44,570 nt of DNA. Origin: Pseudobdellovibrionaceae bacterium (lineage in GTDB: Bacteria > Bdellovibrionota > Bdellovibrionia > Bdellovibrionales > Bdellovibrionaceae). Positions 24,635 through 33,164 of the stretch are shown here, in pieces. The position numbers and the translations under genes were made by a program. The notes beneath the pieces are model-generated. The model ran no database searches. It saw nothing but the letters and a program-made list of their open reading frames with translations, and had not been told where the DNA came from. Where the stretch lies: the NCBI GenBank assembly GCA_021731025.1, contig JAKFYD010000009.1:1-44570 (forward strand), written 5' to 3'. Positions within the stretch are counted from its first letter, which is position 1, and the number at the start of each line of letters is the position of its first letter.

Positions 24635-25261
24635 TTACTCTTTAAAGAATTTAAGGATCTCCCAAAAAGCTTTCTGTTGAGTTTCCCAGGGCAAGAACTT
24701 TCCTTCTGAATTTCCCACTAACTGCTCTTCGAGAAAAGGAAAATGAACAAAAAGACCAGGAACACGAGCTCCACACTGATTAAAAAATTCATAGTACAAG
24801 CGGTTGCAGACAAATCCACCGGCACTCAGTGAAATTTCCACCGGAATACTTAAGCCTTCCAGCTGTCGTCGCAGTCGGGGCAAGTCCATCGTCGAAAAAT
24901 AAACTTCCTTTCCCGATTCCGCAATTTTTCCTGTTGATGGGCAAAATCCAAACTCATCGGCGCTCGAGGTTTCTTGCCAATTCAAAGCTACTCGTTCAAG
25001 TCGAATTTGAGTCGCTCCCCCTGCCTGTCCTAGCATCAGAACCTTGCTGGGTTTAAATTCCTGAATTTTACCTTTAAGAATTTCTGGAGCTTCTTTGAAA
25101 CCAACCGGAAGTATTACGGTCTTAAAATTATCGAAGCCTTTGGTGTTGGCTTTTACTTTTTCAAGCTCTTGAATTAATTTTTTTGAGGGATTGATTTTTT
25201 GATTTTGAAAAGGCTCGAAGCCGCAGACAAGAATTAAGGGAATTTCATGAAGCGTTTCCAA
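24635..25261 (-). CDS. Pyroglutamyl peptidase family (C15) protein
   Basis: The 208-residue protein fits pyrrolidone-carboxylate peptidase, which removes N-terminal pyroglutamate. The N-terminal VCGFEPFQ...NPS motif is typical. The catalytic Glu is in GQAGGATQIRLERVALN (about 85), the Cys is in SLSAGGFVCNRLYYE (about 152) and the His is in LFVHFPFLEEQ (about 173), so the Glu-Cys-His triad appears intact. The start is TTG at 25261, with AAGGA five bases upstream. It overlaps pdxH by 28 bases on the same strand, so the two are coupled. Confidence 0.85.
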   Translation of the reverse strand: METLHEIPLILVCGFEPFQNQKINPSKKLIQELEKVKANTKGFDNFKTVILPVGFKEAPEILKGKIQEFKPSKVLMLGQAGGATQIRLERVALNWQETSSADEFGFCPSTGKIAESGKEVYFSTMDLPRLRRQLEGLSIPVEISLSAGGFVCNRLYYEFFNQCGARVPGLFVHFPFLEEQLVGNSEGKFLPWETQQKAFWEILKFFKE

Positions 25262-25827
25262 GAAGTTCCTTCTTTTTCATAAATGTATCTTTCATGAAGA
25301 CGACCTTTGCGCCCGAACCAGAATTCAAAATGATCTGGTCGAACAATGAACCCACCCCAATGAGGAGGACAAGGCACCTCTTGCCCGGCAAATTTCTTTT
25401 TTGTCTCTTCAAATCGCAGATCCAGTTCATCCAAATTTTTAAGCAGCTCACTTTGAGCAGAAGCCCAGGCCCCAATTTGACTTTCCCGAGGGCGCTGACG
25501 AAAATACTCTTCGGATTCGGCCCTGGTCATTTTTTCTGACTGACCTTGAATGCGAATTTGCTGTTCCAGAGTTGGCCAAAAAAAATTCAAAGCCACATTG
25601 GGATTGCGGGATATCTGTATGGATTTGCTGCCCTGATAATTGGTGTAAAAACTTAAGCCTCCACGAACAAGGCCCTTAAATAATACCACTCGGCTTGATG
25701 GTTTTTCATCAAGCCCAACAGTAGAAAGTGTCATTGCATTGTATTCGGGAACTTTGTGGCTTTCAGCTTCCGCTAAAAGCCCAAGGAAACTTTCGAAAGG
25801 ATCTTTCTCGAACGAGAAATCAGGCAT
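25234..25827 (-). CDS. pdxH: Pyridoxamine 5'-phosphate oxidase
   Basis: PdxH oxidises pyridoxine or pyridoxamine 5'-phosphate to pyridoxal 5'-phosphate with FMN and oxygen. The 197-residue product shows the family motifs: NAMTLSTVG...SSRVVLFKG near residues 29-52, FYTNYQGSKSIQI near 60-72, NFFWPTLEQQIRIQGQ near 81-96, and the C-terminal FWFGRKGRLHERYIYE...W. The length is normal for short PdxH proteins. Its ATG (25827) overlaps the TAA of the FKBP gene by one base. It is in the minus-strand operon with FKBP isomerase, pyroglutamyl peptidase and phospholipase D family genes. Confidence 0.94.
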   Translation of the reverse strand: MPDFSFEKDPFESFLGLLAEAESHKVPEYNAMTLSTVGLDEKPSSRVVLFKGLVRGGLSFYTNYQGSKSIQISRNPNVALNFFWPTLEQQIRIQGQSEKMTRAESEEYFRQRPRESQIGAWASAQSELLKNLDELDLRFEETKKKFAGQEVPCPPHWGGFIVRPDHFEFWFGRKGRLHERYIYEKEGTSWKRFMKFP

Positions 25828-26555
25828 TATTTCTTTTCTTTGCTTTTACCTGGTTTTCCAGCGTCTTTAGCAGCACCTTTTTTCACTTCTAACAGCTCAA
25901 CATCAAAAAGCAGAACTGAATTTGGTGGAATTCCAGGTCGGCCCATGGGTCCATAAGCAAGTTCGGAAGGAATAACAAGTTTGTATTTTGCGCCTTCTTT
26001 CATCAGTAGAAGAGCTTCGGTCCATCCCGGAATAACTCCGCCCACTGGAAATTCAGCTGGCTGTCCTCGATCCATCGAAGAATCAAACTTTTCTCCGTTG
26101 ATCAAAGTTCCTGTGTAGTGAACTTTAACTTCGTCATCACGAGTTGGAGTTTTGCCAGTTCCTTCTTTTTCAACGATGTACTGCAAACCAGAGCTTGTTG
26201 TTTTAACACCCTCTTTGGTTTTATTTTTCTCGAGATATTCTTTACCTTCTTTTATATTTTTCTCGCCAGCTTCAGCTTGCTTCTTCTTCATATTTTCTTG
26301 AAGCTTTTGCATCGCCTGTTGCATCTCTTCCGGCTTCATTTCACTTTTACCTTTAAGCGCATCTCTCATGGAAAGAGCCAAAGTGTCAGTGTCGACTTCG
26401 ACGCCCGAAGTTTTTAAGTTCTGACCAATTTGTTGGCCGATGGCATAACTGATTTTTTTACTGTCGTCGTTAAGATTTGCCTTTTTTTCACAGGCACCAA
26501 CGAAAACCACAAGTGCTGAAGCCACTACAATTTTTACATGAGGTTGCAAACGCAT
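25827..26555 (-). CDS. FKBP-type peptidyl-prolyl isomerase lipoprotein
   Basis: The 242-residue protein resembles Mip/FkpA-type isomerases. The N-terminus is a lipoprotein signal ending in VGAC (Cys22). A helical dimerisation region follows (about 30-115, FKBP_N type, starting with SYAIGQQIGQNLKTSG), and an FKBP domain (about 118-225) contains VHYTGTLINGEKFDSS, PGWTEALLLMKEGAKYKLVIP and SELAYG. The tail is Lys-rich. It should fold outer-membrane or periplasmic proteins and catalyse prolyl isomerisation. It is the first gene of a four-gene minus-strand run. Confidence 0.93.
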   Translation of the reverse strand: MRLQPHVKIVVASALVVFVGACEKKANLNDDSKKISYAIGQQIGQNLKTSGVEVDTDTLALSMRDALKGKSEMKPEEMQQAMQKLQENMKKKQAEAGEKNIKEGKEYLEKNKTKEGVKTTSSGLQYIVEKEGTGKTPTRDDEVKVHYTGTLINGEKFDSSMDRGQPAEFPVGGVIPGWTEALLLMKEGAKYKLVIPSELAYGPMGRPGIPPNSVLLFDVELLEVKKGAAKDAGKPGKSKEKK

Positions 26556-26635
26556 TCTTTCTCCTTAGTTGAATTTACTGGATGATTGTCGTCAAGAATG
26601 ATGGAATTGAACACTCATAACATCTCGCGCCACCT

Positions 26636-27541
26636 GTGGACTTCACGATTCTTTTCATCTCACTGTCATTTATGACCCTCTTTTTCTACTTCATTTCGGT
26701 TTCGAGTCTCGCCATGGCGGCTCCTCTGATTCGTTGGTCAGGAACAGCGCCCGAAATCCTCGGTCTATGGCGTCTCTTGGGGGCCAGTCTCATAATGTTG
26801 CCCTTGGTGATCCATCAAAAGGAAGTTTTCAAGCTTCTGCGACGACCTTCTTGGGAAAGCTTATGGATTTTTGCTTCGGCTTTCTTTTTTTTCTTTCATC
26901 AGTGGACCTACTCTTTGGCCGCACAAAATACGAAAATTACCCACTGTATGATTTTGTTCGCCACTAACCCACTGTTTGCCTCTGCGGGTGCTGTCTACTT
27001 CTTTAAAGAAAAACTCTCGTGGAGATGGTCTGTTGCCTATTTTTTATCCTTTTTAGGAGTTTTCTTATTGGTTAAACAAGATATCGATATCAATCATTCT
27101 TCAACGGCAGGAAATGTCTATGCCATTTTGGCCGCTGTTTTTTATGCGGCTTACGTTTTGACCGGGAAAAAAGCGCGGCTGACGGTAAATAACATTCCCT
27201 ACAGCTTTTTTGTTTACTTTTTAACGGGCGTGGGATTTTTGATCGTCTCCATTTCACGCCACAGTTCTTTATTACCCACCCACACTTATTCTTGGTGGGC
27301 CATTGCAGGAACAATTTTAATTCCCACTTTTTTGGGGCATTTGCTTTTTGCTTACTTGATGAAAAGAATGGACTTAAATATTATGACCTGCGGTAAACTG
27401 ATGGAACCGCCAATTTCTTCCATACCTGCATTTTTTATTTTTCAAGAGCTTCCTGATGCTAGCACTTATCAGGCTTTTATTTTGACAGCTGTCGGAGTTC
27501 TGATTTTATTTTTACCGCGAATTAAAACTTCTCGAGCTTAA
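26636..27541 (+). CDS. EamA/DMT family transporter
   Basis: The 301-residue hydrophobic protein has about ten transmembrane segments in two EamA repeats, with the family's RWSGTAPEILGLWR and the second-repeat pattern starting STAGNVYAILAAVFYAAYVL. These are drug/metabolite exporters; the substrate is unknown. The start is either the GTG at 26636 or the ATG at 26672, since neither has a good ribosome site. It ends 2 bases before the opposing tatA stop and is divergent from the FKBP operon (80 bases between). Confidence 0.85.
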   Translation: MDFTILFISLSFMTLFFYFISVSSLAMAAPLIRWSGTAPEILGLWRLLGASLIMLPLVIHQKEVFKLLRRPSWESLWIFASAFFFFFHQWTYSLAAQNTKITHCMILFATNPLFASAGAVYFFKEKLSWRWSVAYFLSFLGVFLLVKQDIDINHSSTAGNVYAILAAVFYAAYVLTGKKARLTVNNIPYSFFVYFLTGVGFLIVSISRHSSLLPTHTYSWWAIAGTILIPTFLGHLLFAYLMKRMDLNIMTCGKLMEPPISSIPAFFIFQELPDASTYQAFILTAVGVLILFLPRIKTSRA

Positions 27542-27543
27542 TT

Positions 27544-27795
27544 TCAAGACTGACGGTTTTTTTCAGCTTCCATTTTTTTGCGCTCTTCAACACTCATCGG
27601 CTGAGAGTCATGAGCCAGTTGTGTCGGTTTTCGCTGAGCCTCTGTCTCTTCGTCGGGGGCATCTTCCGTAATTCCTTTTTTAAAACCACGGATTGCCTGA
27701 CCAACAGATTTTCCTAAACCAGGCAAACGAGATGGTCCAAAAAAGAGTAAAGCAACGCCGGCCAGCAACAGCAATTCCGTCATTCCTAAATTCAT
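27544..27795 (-). CDS. tatA: Sec-independent translocase protein TatA
   Basis: The ATG at 27795 has a GGAGG site and gives an 83-residue protein with one N-terminal transmembrane helix (TELLLLAGVALLFFGPSRLP), then the amphipathic LGKSVGQAIRGFKKGI and an acidic, charged tail. The FGP and LP motifs are those of TatA/TatE, and the short size favours TatA over TatB. TatA forms the oligomeric pore for folded Tat substrates. No tatB or tatC is next to it. A Tat signal is present on the amine oxidase encoded at 3217-4725. Confidence 0.92.
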   Translation of the reverse strand: MNLGMTELLLLAGVALLFFGPSRLPGLGKSVGQAIRGFKKGITEDAPDEETEAQRKPTQLAHDSQPMSVEERKKMEAEKNRQS

Positions 27796-27902
27796 AAATC
27801 CTCCACAAGTCTCTACTTTAGCACAGGAAAGGGCTTGCTCACCAGCTGCTTTATTTGTTGCGGCGTTCAAAGATCCTGGGCAAAATAGGAAGAGGAGATC
27901 CT

Positions 27903-28340
27903 ATGAAAATCAGCAAGTCACTGCAAGCTCTTTGTGCCTTTTCGATACACTCTACCAAGCTTATAATTTTAGCACTTCTTTTGACTCAACCAACCGAGGC
28001 TCAGCCTCCGAAAGCAAAATCCAAATTAAACACTCAGATCTTCGAAGCCGAAAGCGACCAGCAAAGCTTTTCAGGCAAAGTTCGCATCATCAGAGACATT
28101 GCAACTGAAACGGAAGTTTTTTTTGAAGACAAAAAAAATTCGGGTCCATTCGTGTTACCAGAAACTTTACCCAGCTATGGATTGTACAAGGCGCGTTTAG
28201 AAAAAAGCCGGAAGCCCGGTGGTCCTTTGGTGAAGGTCGTTATTGACAATGACCGCATTAAAAGTGTTGAAATAGACGAAAACAAAGACCGATCGCCCAG
28301 TGGCGAGAAAGACGTGATCGATTCACTTTTCAAAAAATAA
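27903..28340 (+). CDS. Periplasmic protein of unknown function upstream of a two-component system
   Basis: The ATG at 27903 has GAGGAG just before it. The 145-residue product has a somewhat long signal (hydrophobic core LIILALLLTQ, likely cleavage after TEA). The mature part contains a regular beta pattern (FSGKVRIIRDIATETEVFFED, GPFVLPETLPSYGLY) but no known domain. Its TAA overlaps the ATG of the response regulator (TAATG), so it is made with it. It may be a signal input protein for the histidine kinase; this is inference from operon position. Confidence 0.78.
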   Translation: MKISKSLQALCAFSIHSTKLIILALLLTQPTEAQPPKAKSKLNTQIFEAESDQQSFSGKVRIIRDIATETEVFFEDKKNSGPFVLPETLPSYGLYKARLEKSRKPGGPLVKVVIDNDRIKSVEIDENKDRSPSGEKDVIDSLFKK

Positions 28341-29020
28341 TGCGAATTCTTGTTGTCGAAGATCAACCCAAAATGTCCAATTTCCTTAAACATGGCTTGC
28401 AAGAAGTTGGGTATGCCGTTGATATCGCCGAAACAGGTTCTGCAGCAGAATCCTATTTAGCCCAAGGCGAATACGATTTGGTGATTCTCGATGTGATGCT
28501 CCCCGATCAAAGTGGCTTCGATACGGCCCGACATATTCGTCGCGATGCCTATCACGGTCCTATACTGATGGTGACCGCTCTTTCAACAACAAAAGATAAA
28601 GTTCACGGACTTGATGCCGGCGCTGATGATTATCTAACTAAACCTTATTCCATCGAAGAACTTTTAGCCCGAGTTCGCGCTCTTTTAAGACGTCATTCCC
28701 ATCAACAGGGAAGTTCTTCGATTTTAAAATACAGCGACATCGAAATGGATTTGGTTCACCGTAAAGTTAAACGTGAGAACCAAGAAATCAGTTTAACGAC
28801 GAAAGAATTTGCTCTACTCGAATATTTCATCCGCAATCCTGAAAGACCTTTAGGTCGAGTGTCTATTGCTGAACATGTTTGGGATTTACACTTCGATTCG
28901 GAAAGCAATGTGATCGATGTCTACGTCAATTTATTAAGAAAAAAAATCGATGCGCCTTTTAAAACGAAATTAATCCACACGGTGGTGGGCGTTGGCTACG
29001 TACTTCGACAAAATACTTAG
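28340..29020 (+). CDS. OmpR/PhoB-family response regulator
   Basis: The 226-residue protein has a receiver domain (about 1-118) with the acidic pair VVEDQ, the phosphoacceptor Asp in VILDVMLPDQ (about 51), the switch Thr in MVTALS, and the Lys in LTKPYS. The C-terminal winged-helix DNA-binding domain (about 125-224) ends with NVIDVYVNLLRKKIDAPF...GVGYVLR. The order periplasmic protein-regulator-kinase is an operon, with TAATG and a 29-base overlap. Confidence 0.95.
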   Translation: MRILVVEDQPKMSNFLKHGLQEVGYAVDIAETGSAAESYLAQGEYDLVILDVMLPDQSGFDTARHIRRDAYHGPILMVTALSTTKDKVHGLDAGADDYLTKPYSIEELLARVRALLRRHSHQQGSSSILKYSDIEMDLVHRKVKRENQEISLTTKEFALLEYFIRNPERPLGRVSIAEHVWDLHFDSESNVIDVYVNLLRKKIDAPFKTKLIHTVVGVGYVLRQNT

Positions 29021-30455
29021 TCCCTACCGAAAAATCAGCCTGCGTGCCAAGCTGACTGGTCTTTTTGTTTTTATCTTTGGCGTGACCACAGTTATTTTTA
29101 ACCTGACTGTCTTTAACTACATGATTAAAGCGCTGGAAGACGATTTTGACATCGCCTTATACAATTATTCGGTCGACGTTGCCAAATCCATCAATCAAAC
29201 TCTTCGCGAAACATCATTTCCCTCACCTTCCGAGGAAGGAGCCCTACCCCATTTTGAAATCGATCAAGGAAAAATTCTTCCCTTCCCTTTGGGAAATGCT
29301 CTAATTCTTGTAAGAAATAATGAAGGGAAAATTCTTTCCCAAGTGGGAGACTTGCAAGAATTTGTTCTTCCCTATCGCACAGATTTCGAACGAATTCGCA
29401 TTGGTGAAGATGCTTCCTATAGAACGGTGAACTATTCGACGGATGAAGCCGACAGCTATCGCATGATTACTTTTGCTTTGGACGATGAACGAAAACTCTT
29501 TTTGCAAATCGCCGCGCCCCTAACTCTTCTTGAATCTCAAATTAATAAACGGCTTGATCTGCTTAAGTTTGGTATTCCTCTGGTTCTTATCATCGCCACC
29601 CTCGGAGGAATTTATGTTTCGGGAAGGGCACTGAAGCCCTTGAATAATATGATCGCTACGGCGAAAAAAATTAATGCCAATGATCTTTCAGGTCGTGTCC
29701 CTGTACCTCTGGCGAAAGATGAAATTCAAACTCTTGGGCTCACACTCAACGAAATGCTCAGTCGAATCGACCGCGCTTTTCAGAGCCAAGAAAAGTTTGT
29801 GGCCGATGCTTCCCATCAGCTGCGAACTCCCCTGGCCATCTTGAAGGGCGAACTGGAAATGATCCAAAAAAAAATCACCGACGTAGACAGTGGAAAATTA
29901 ATCCAAAGTTCCCTTCAAGAAGTCGAAAACCTTTCAGGCATTGTTCACGATATGTTATTGCTCGCACGTATCGATGCCGGGATAGGTGCTCTGCAAATGC
30001 AAAATTTGTATTTGGACGAAGTTCTTCTGGAAACAATTCGCCGAAGCGAAAGATTAGCTCAGAAAAAATCGATAAAGATTTCCTTTAATATTTCAGGAGA
30101 GCAAGAGCGACCCACCACCCGTGGCGACTGGGATTTGTTGATTCAGCTCTTTATTAATCTTATTGAAAATGCCATTAAGTATTCCCCCGAAAGCTCACAT
30201 GTCTCACTGATTTTAATCTGGCAAAAAAATAATTCACATATCATCATTCAGGATCAAGGTCCTGGCATCCCTGATTCCTATCAAGAACATCTTTACGAAA
30301 GATTCAGTCGAGCCAGCCAAACCCAAGGCACTGGCGGATTTGGCCTAGGGCTATCTATTGCTCACAAAATAAGCCAGCTACACGGAGCTCAGCTTTACGC
30401 CCGCAATCGAAAGGAAACTGGAACCGAGTTTCGTTTTGAGATTAAAAATATTTAA
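28992..30455 (+). CDS. Sensor histidine kinase
   Basis: The 487-residue kinase starts at a TTG inside the response regulator gene; no ATG is available in the first part. It has a first transmembrane helix (about 18-42), a periplasmic sensor region (about 43-190), a second helix (about 192-212), a HAMP domain, a HisKA domain with His273 in ASHQLRTPLAIL, and an ATPase with FINLIENAIKYSPE, DQGPGIP and GFGLGLSIA. It is paired with the regulator upstream. The signal is unknown; the upstream periplasmic protein is a candidate partner. Confidence 0.93.
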   Translation: MATYFDKILSPYRKISLRAKLTGLFVFIFGVTTVIFNLTVFNYMIKALEDDFDIALYNYSVDVAKSINQTLRETSFPSPSEEGALPHFEIDQGKILPFPLGNALILVRNNEGKILSQVGDLQEFVLPYRTDFERIRIGEDASYRTVNYSTDEADSYRMITFALDDERKLFLQIAAPLTLLESQINKRLDLLKFGIPLVLIIATLGGIYVSGRALKPLNNMIATAKKINANDLSGRVPVPLAKDEIQTLGLTLNEMLSRIDRAFQSQEKFVADASHQLRTPLAILKGELEMIQKKITDVDSGKLIQSSLQEVENLSGIVHDMLLLARIDAGIGALQMQNLYLDEVLLETIRRSERLAQKKSIKISFNISGEQERPTTRGDWDLLIQLFINLIENAIKYSPESSHVSLILIWQKNNSHIIIQDQGPGIPDSYQEHLYERFSRASQTQGTGGFGLGLSIAHKISQLHGAQLYARNRKETGTEFRFEIKNI

Positions 30456-30542
30456 TTTCCATTTAATCTGGGTTTTAGCTTCATAGGGTAGATTGAATCT
30501 ATCGGACAAACAAACAAACCCATTTAAACCCTAGGAGGTTTT

Positions 30543-30761
30543 ATGAAATTATCAGCTTTAGTTATGACTTTGGCTCTTGTTGGATTCGTTGCTCACGCCG
30601 ACAACCACGAAGGTGGACACGGAACTGCTCCTGGCGCGGCTGCTACTCCAGCTGATGGCACTGTTGCTCCTGGCCACGGTGACCATGATGCAACTAAGCC
30701 AGCTCCAGAAATGAAAAAAGATAAAACTAAAAAGAAAATGAAAAAAGAGAAAACTAAGTAA
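30543..30761 (+). CDS. Small secreted histidine/lysine-rich protein
   Basis: A strong AGGAGG site precedes ATG 30543. The 72-residue product starts with a signal peptide (MKLSALVMTLALVGFVAHA), and the mature part has a short Gly/His-rich section (EGGHGTAPG, PGHGDHD) and a highly basic C-terminus (MKKDKTKKKMKKEKTK). The pattern could bind metal or anionic polymers, but nothing is known. It has its own strong terminator, so it is a single-gene unit, possibly abundant. Confidence 0.78.
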   Translation: MKLSALVMTLALVGFVAHADNHEGGHGTAPGAAATPADGTVAPGHGDHDATKPAPEMKKDKTKKKMKKEKTK

Positions 30762-30795
30762 TTTCATTTTTGAACTTTTGAGCTTCGGCTCTTCG

Positions 30796-30827
30796 AAAAC
30801 CCACAGTTGAAAAATTGTGGGTTTTTT
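30796..30827 (+). terminator. Rho-independent terminator after the His/Lys-rich protein
   Basis: AAAACCCACA (30796-30805) pairs with TGTGGGTTTT (30816-30825) around a ten-base loop and leads into six T residues (30822-30827). It starts about 35 bases after the stop at 30761. Confidence 0.88.
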
Positions 30828-30857
30828 GTTTTTACGGCAAGGTCGCAGTAAGTTTCA

Positions 30858-32147
30858 TCAAATCAAATACATCATCACGATGGTCACCAAAGTTGGCGGC
30901 AAAGCCGCAACCAACAAAGCCAAAGGTGAAATAATTCTTCCCGGAAATAAATGAGCCAAAATAGAATAGCCAGCGGCATTGGGCGCATTGGCGATCACTG
31001 TTAATCCCCCGCCCGTAATCGCTCCTGCGACTAAGGCGTATTTTGAAGCTTCCGACAAATTTTGCACCTGGGATCCTAAATAAGTTAATGCCGCATTATC
31101 AGTGATTGCCGTTAATGCAACCGAACTAAAAAACAAAGTTCCTTCGGTCATACTCGACAATAAAGGTTGCAACCACCATTTTTGAAAGGCGCCGAAGACA
31201 ATGATTCCCGCTAAGAAAAAGGCGACTAATAAACTTTCACGAAAGCGCAACTGATCTTGGAATTTTTTGGTGGCCACAGTGATGCCCAAGAAGAACATAA
31301 ATATTCCCATAAACATGCTTTGGTGATGAGCCGTTAGAACAATCAGAAGCAGTATCGCCAAGTGAAGAACGATGATTCCCGCAGGAACTGACTTATTCTT
31401 TTGTTCCACGTTAAGAGTTAAAGCATTTAAGCTTTGAAAAGCACCCGTGATCTCCCGGCGGAAAAAGATCACGAACAGAAACGTGTTCAGAAAAACTGCA
31501 GCCATGGCTCGCAGGCCGAAATTAAAAAATATAAAATTAAAATCCCAGGCCCAGGTTTTTGCCACCATCAAAATGGGCGGAGCCGCGAAGGGAGTTAAGG
31601 CCCCACCGATTGAGACATTGACAAAAAGAATTGCCAGTAAGGCGTAGAGCAATTTTTTTGAAACCGACTGAGCTAAATTTTTGATCAATAAAGCCGTGAC
31701 CGTCATTGCTGCCGGTTCAGTGATGAGGCTTCCCAACAATGGCCCCAAACTCAGAATCACAAAAAGATCTGTTTGTTGCGCTGGTGTTCGAAAAATTCTT
31801 TGTAAACTTGAACTTAAACTCTGAATGATATTCTGAGCAAAAAACAAAACAGGTCGTGTTGCCGCCACAACCATAATAACAAAAACAAACAAAGGCTCCG
31901 TAAAATTAAGACTTTCTTGATAAGCGATGACGGCATGCGGGCTATCCCACAAAGCAAAGTACAGAAAAAAAACTCCCGCCCAAAATCCAAAAACGACTTC
32001 GATTTCACCCAACAGATGAAATAATCCATGGCGAAAACTGTCCCGTGGAAATCGATGGGACAGCTTCAGCATTTGCGAGGTTAAAAAAGTATGAAGGACT
32101 GCAACTCCAAAAAAGACGCTGCCGACAACATCAATGTTCAAGTGCAT
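30858..32147 (-). CDS. Putative Na+/H+ antiporter
   Basis: The 429-residue protein is mostly hydrophobic with about eleven transmembrane segments and fits the putative Na+/H+ antiporter family (PF07399 type). Conserved-looking motifs are SLGPLLGSLITEPAAMTVTA, FVNVSIGGALTPFAAPPI and TAITDNAALTYLG, each with the polar residues typical of ion-binding helix breaks. ATG 32147 is placed at MHLNIDVVG. It lies 5 bases downstream of the secreted nuclease gene on the same strand and faces away from the terminator at 30796. The ion and direction are inferred from the family only. Confidence 0.82.
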   Translation of the reverse strand: MHLNIDVVGSVFFGVAVLHTFLTSQMLKLSHRFPRDSFRHGLFHLLGEIEVVFGFWAGVFFLYFALWDSPHAVIAYQESLNFTEPLFVFVIMVVAATRPVLFFAQNIIQSLSSSLQRIFRTPAQQTDLFVILSLGPLLGSLITEPAAMTVTALLIKNLAQSVSKKLLYALLAILFVNVSIGGALTPFAAPPILMVAKTWAWDFNFIFFNFGLRAMAAVFLNTFLFVIFFRREITGAFQSLNALTLNVEQKNKSVPAGIIVLHLAILLLIVLTAHHQSMFMGIFMFFLGITVATKKFQDQLRFRESLLVAFFLAGIIVFGAFQKWWLQPLLSSMTEGTLFFSSVALTAITDNAALTYLGSQVQNLSEASKYALVAGAITGGGLTVIANAPNAAGYSILAHLFPGRIISPLALLVAALPPTLVTIVMMYLI

Positions 32148-32152
32148 TTCCT

Positions 32153-33043
32153 TTATTCAGGTTGATGAGGAGCCGCATAATCACAGTACAAAGCATTTGC
32201 AGTGATGGTGCTTCGCTGCCTTTGCAATTCCGCAGCAGTCATTTGAAAATCATTCGCATTGCATTTCAGAGCTGAAGCTAATTTAGCGATTCCTTCAGCT
32301 TCAGGAGGAGTCATCACCAAATTCCAAATGAATTTAACTTTCAACCAATTCGCCAGATACCCACACCAAATTTGTTTGTTCGCTGGCATGTATTCATCAG
32401 GAGCGTTATCGCTTTTCTTAAGATTTTCAGCACCACTCACCGCTAAAAGCTGAATCTCATTGAACAGGTAATTTCCAAACAGACAGCGAGTCTTTCTGTT
32501 CCAGGTCCAAGCCCCCGTGACATAAGCTTGTTTCAAAGGAACAAAATGATCGATCTGGATGTCAGATGCTTTCCGAAAAACTCGATTCGTATAGGGGTCT
32601 AGCCATTCGCCCGTAGCCACAATACATTTTTGGGCGTTTGTGTAAGTGACCGGTACCCTTGACGAACGCACCAAAATTTTTCCTCGAGTATCCAGACAAT
32701 TGTTGTCTCGCGAATCATCAATCCAACCCCCGAAATGTTTATCCCGGTCATAAGGCTCGTTAGGATCAGGCAATGTCTTACCTGCTTTTTCCCACTTCAT
32801 TAAGTTGAAGGCCGCAACAGCGTTCGTTGATACGTTTCCAAAAGCCGCCGAAAAAGTTTTTACTGGACTTAAATCTGAAGTCGCCATCAAAGCCTGGGGC
32901 TGAGTTGAAATATAATAATAATCAGGAAAAGAAACCTGTCTGTTGACCAACGCAAAGGCCGAGTTTTCGCAAAAAACCACCATTGCAATTTGCAACAGAC
33001 TACAGACGTGAAACGCTGAAAACAATTTGTGCCTAAAATTCAT
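32153..33043 (-). CDS. Secreted HNH nuclease (DUF1524-like)
   Basis: The 296-residue product has an N-terminal signal (hydrophobic stretch with predicted cleavage after SAFA, near 31). The C-terminal half carries the nuclease pattern DIQIDHFVPLKQAYVTGAW (about 169-187) with Asp-His, then LFNEIQLLAVSGAENLKKSD (about 200-220), where Asn and Glu fit the second and third metal/catalytic residues of DUF1524/HNH proteins. GWIDDSRDNNCLDTR and WCGYLANWLK match related secreted nucleases. AAGGAGG precedes ATG 33043. Export suggests degradation of extracellular or prey DNA; this is inference. The antiporter gene follows after 5 bases. Confidence 0.85.
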   Translation of the reverse strand: MNFRHKLFSAFHVCSLLQIAMVVFCENSAFALVNRQVSFPDYYYISTQPQALMATSDLSPVKTFSAAFGNVSTNAVAAFNLMKWEKAGKTLPDPNEPYDRDKHFGGWIDDSRDNNCLDTRGKILVRSSRVPVTYTNAQKCIVATGEWLDPYTNRVFRKASDIQIDHFVPLKQAYVTGAWTWNRKTRCLFGNYLFNEIQLLAVSGAENLKKSDNAPDEYMPANKQIWCGYLANWLKVKFIWNLVMTPPEAEGIAKLASALKCNANDFQMTAAELQRQRSTITANALYCDYAAPHQPE

Positions 33044-33164
33044 GGGAGCCTCCTTGTTTCATGTAGGCCCAATTAAAGTCTAGCAATCTGGACCAGGCAA
33101 GCTGAGATCGCAAAAAATAGTTTTTTTATCACCAATGTGGAAAAACTAAGTTATAAACGTTTTT

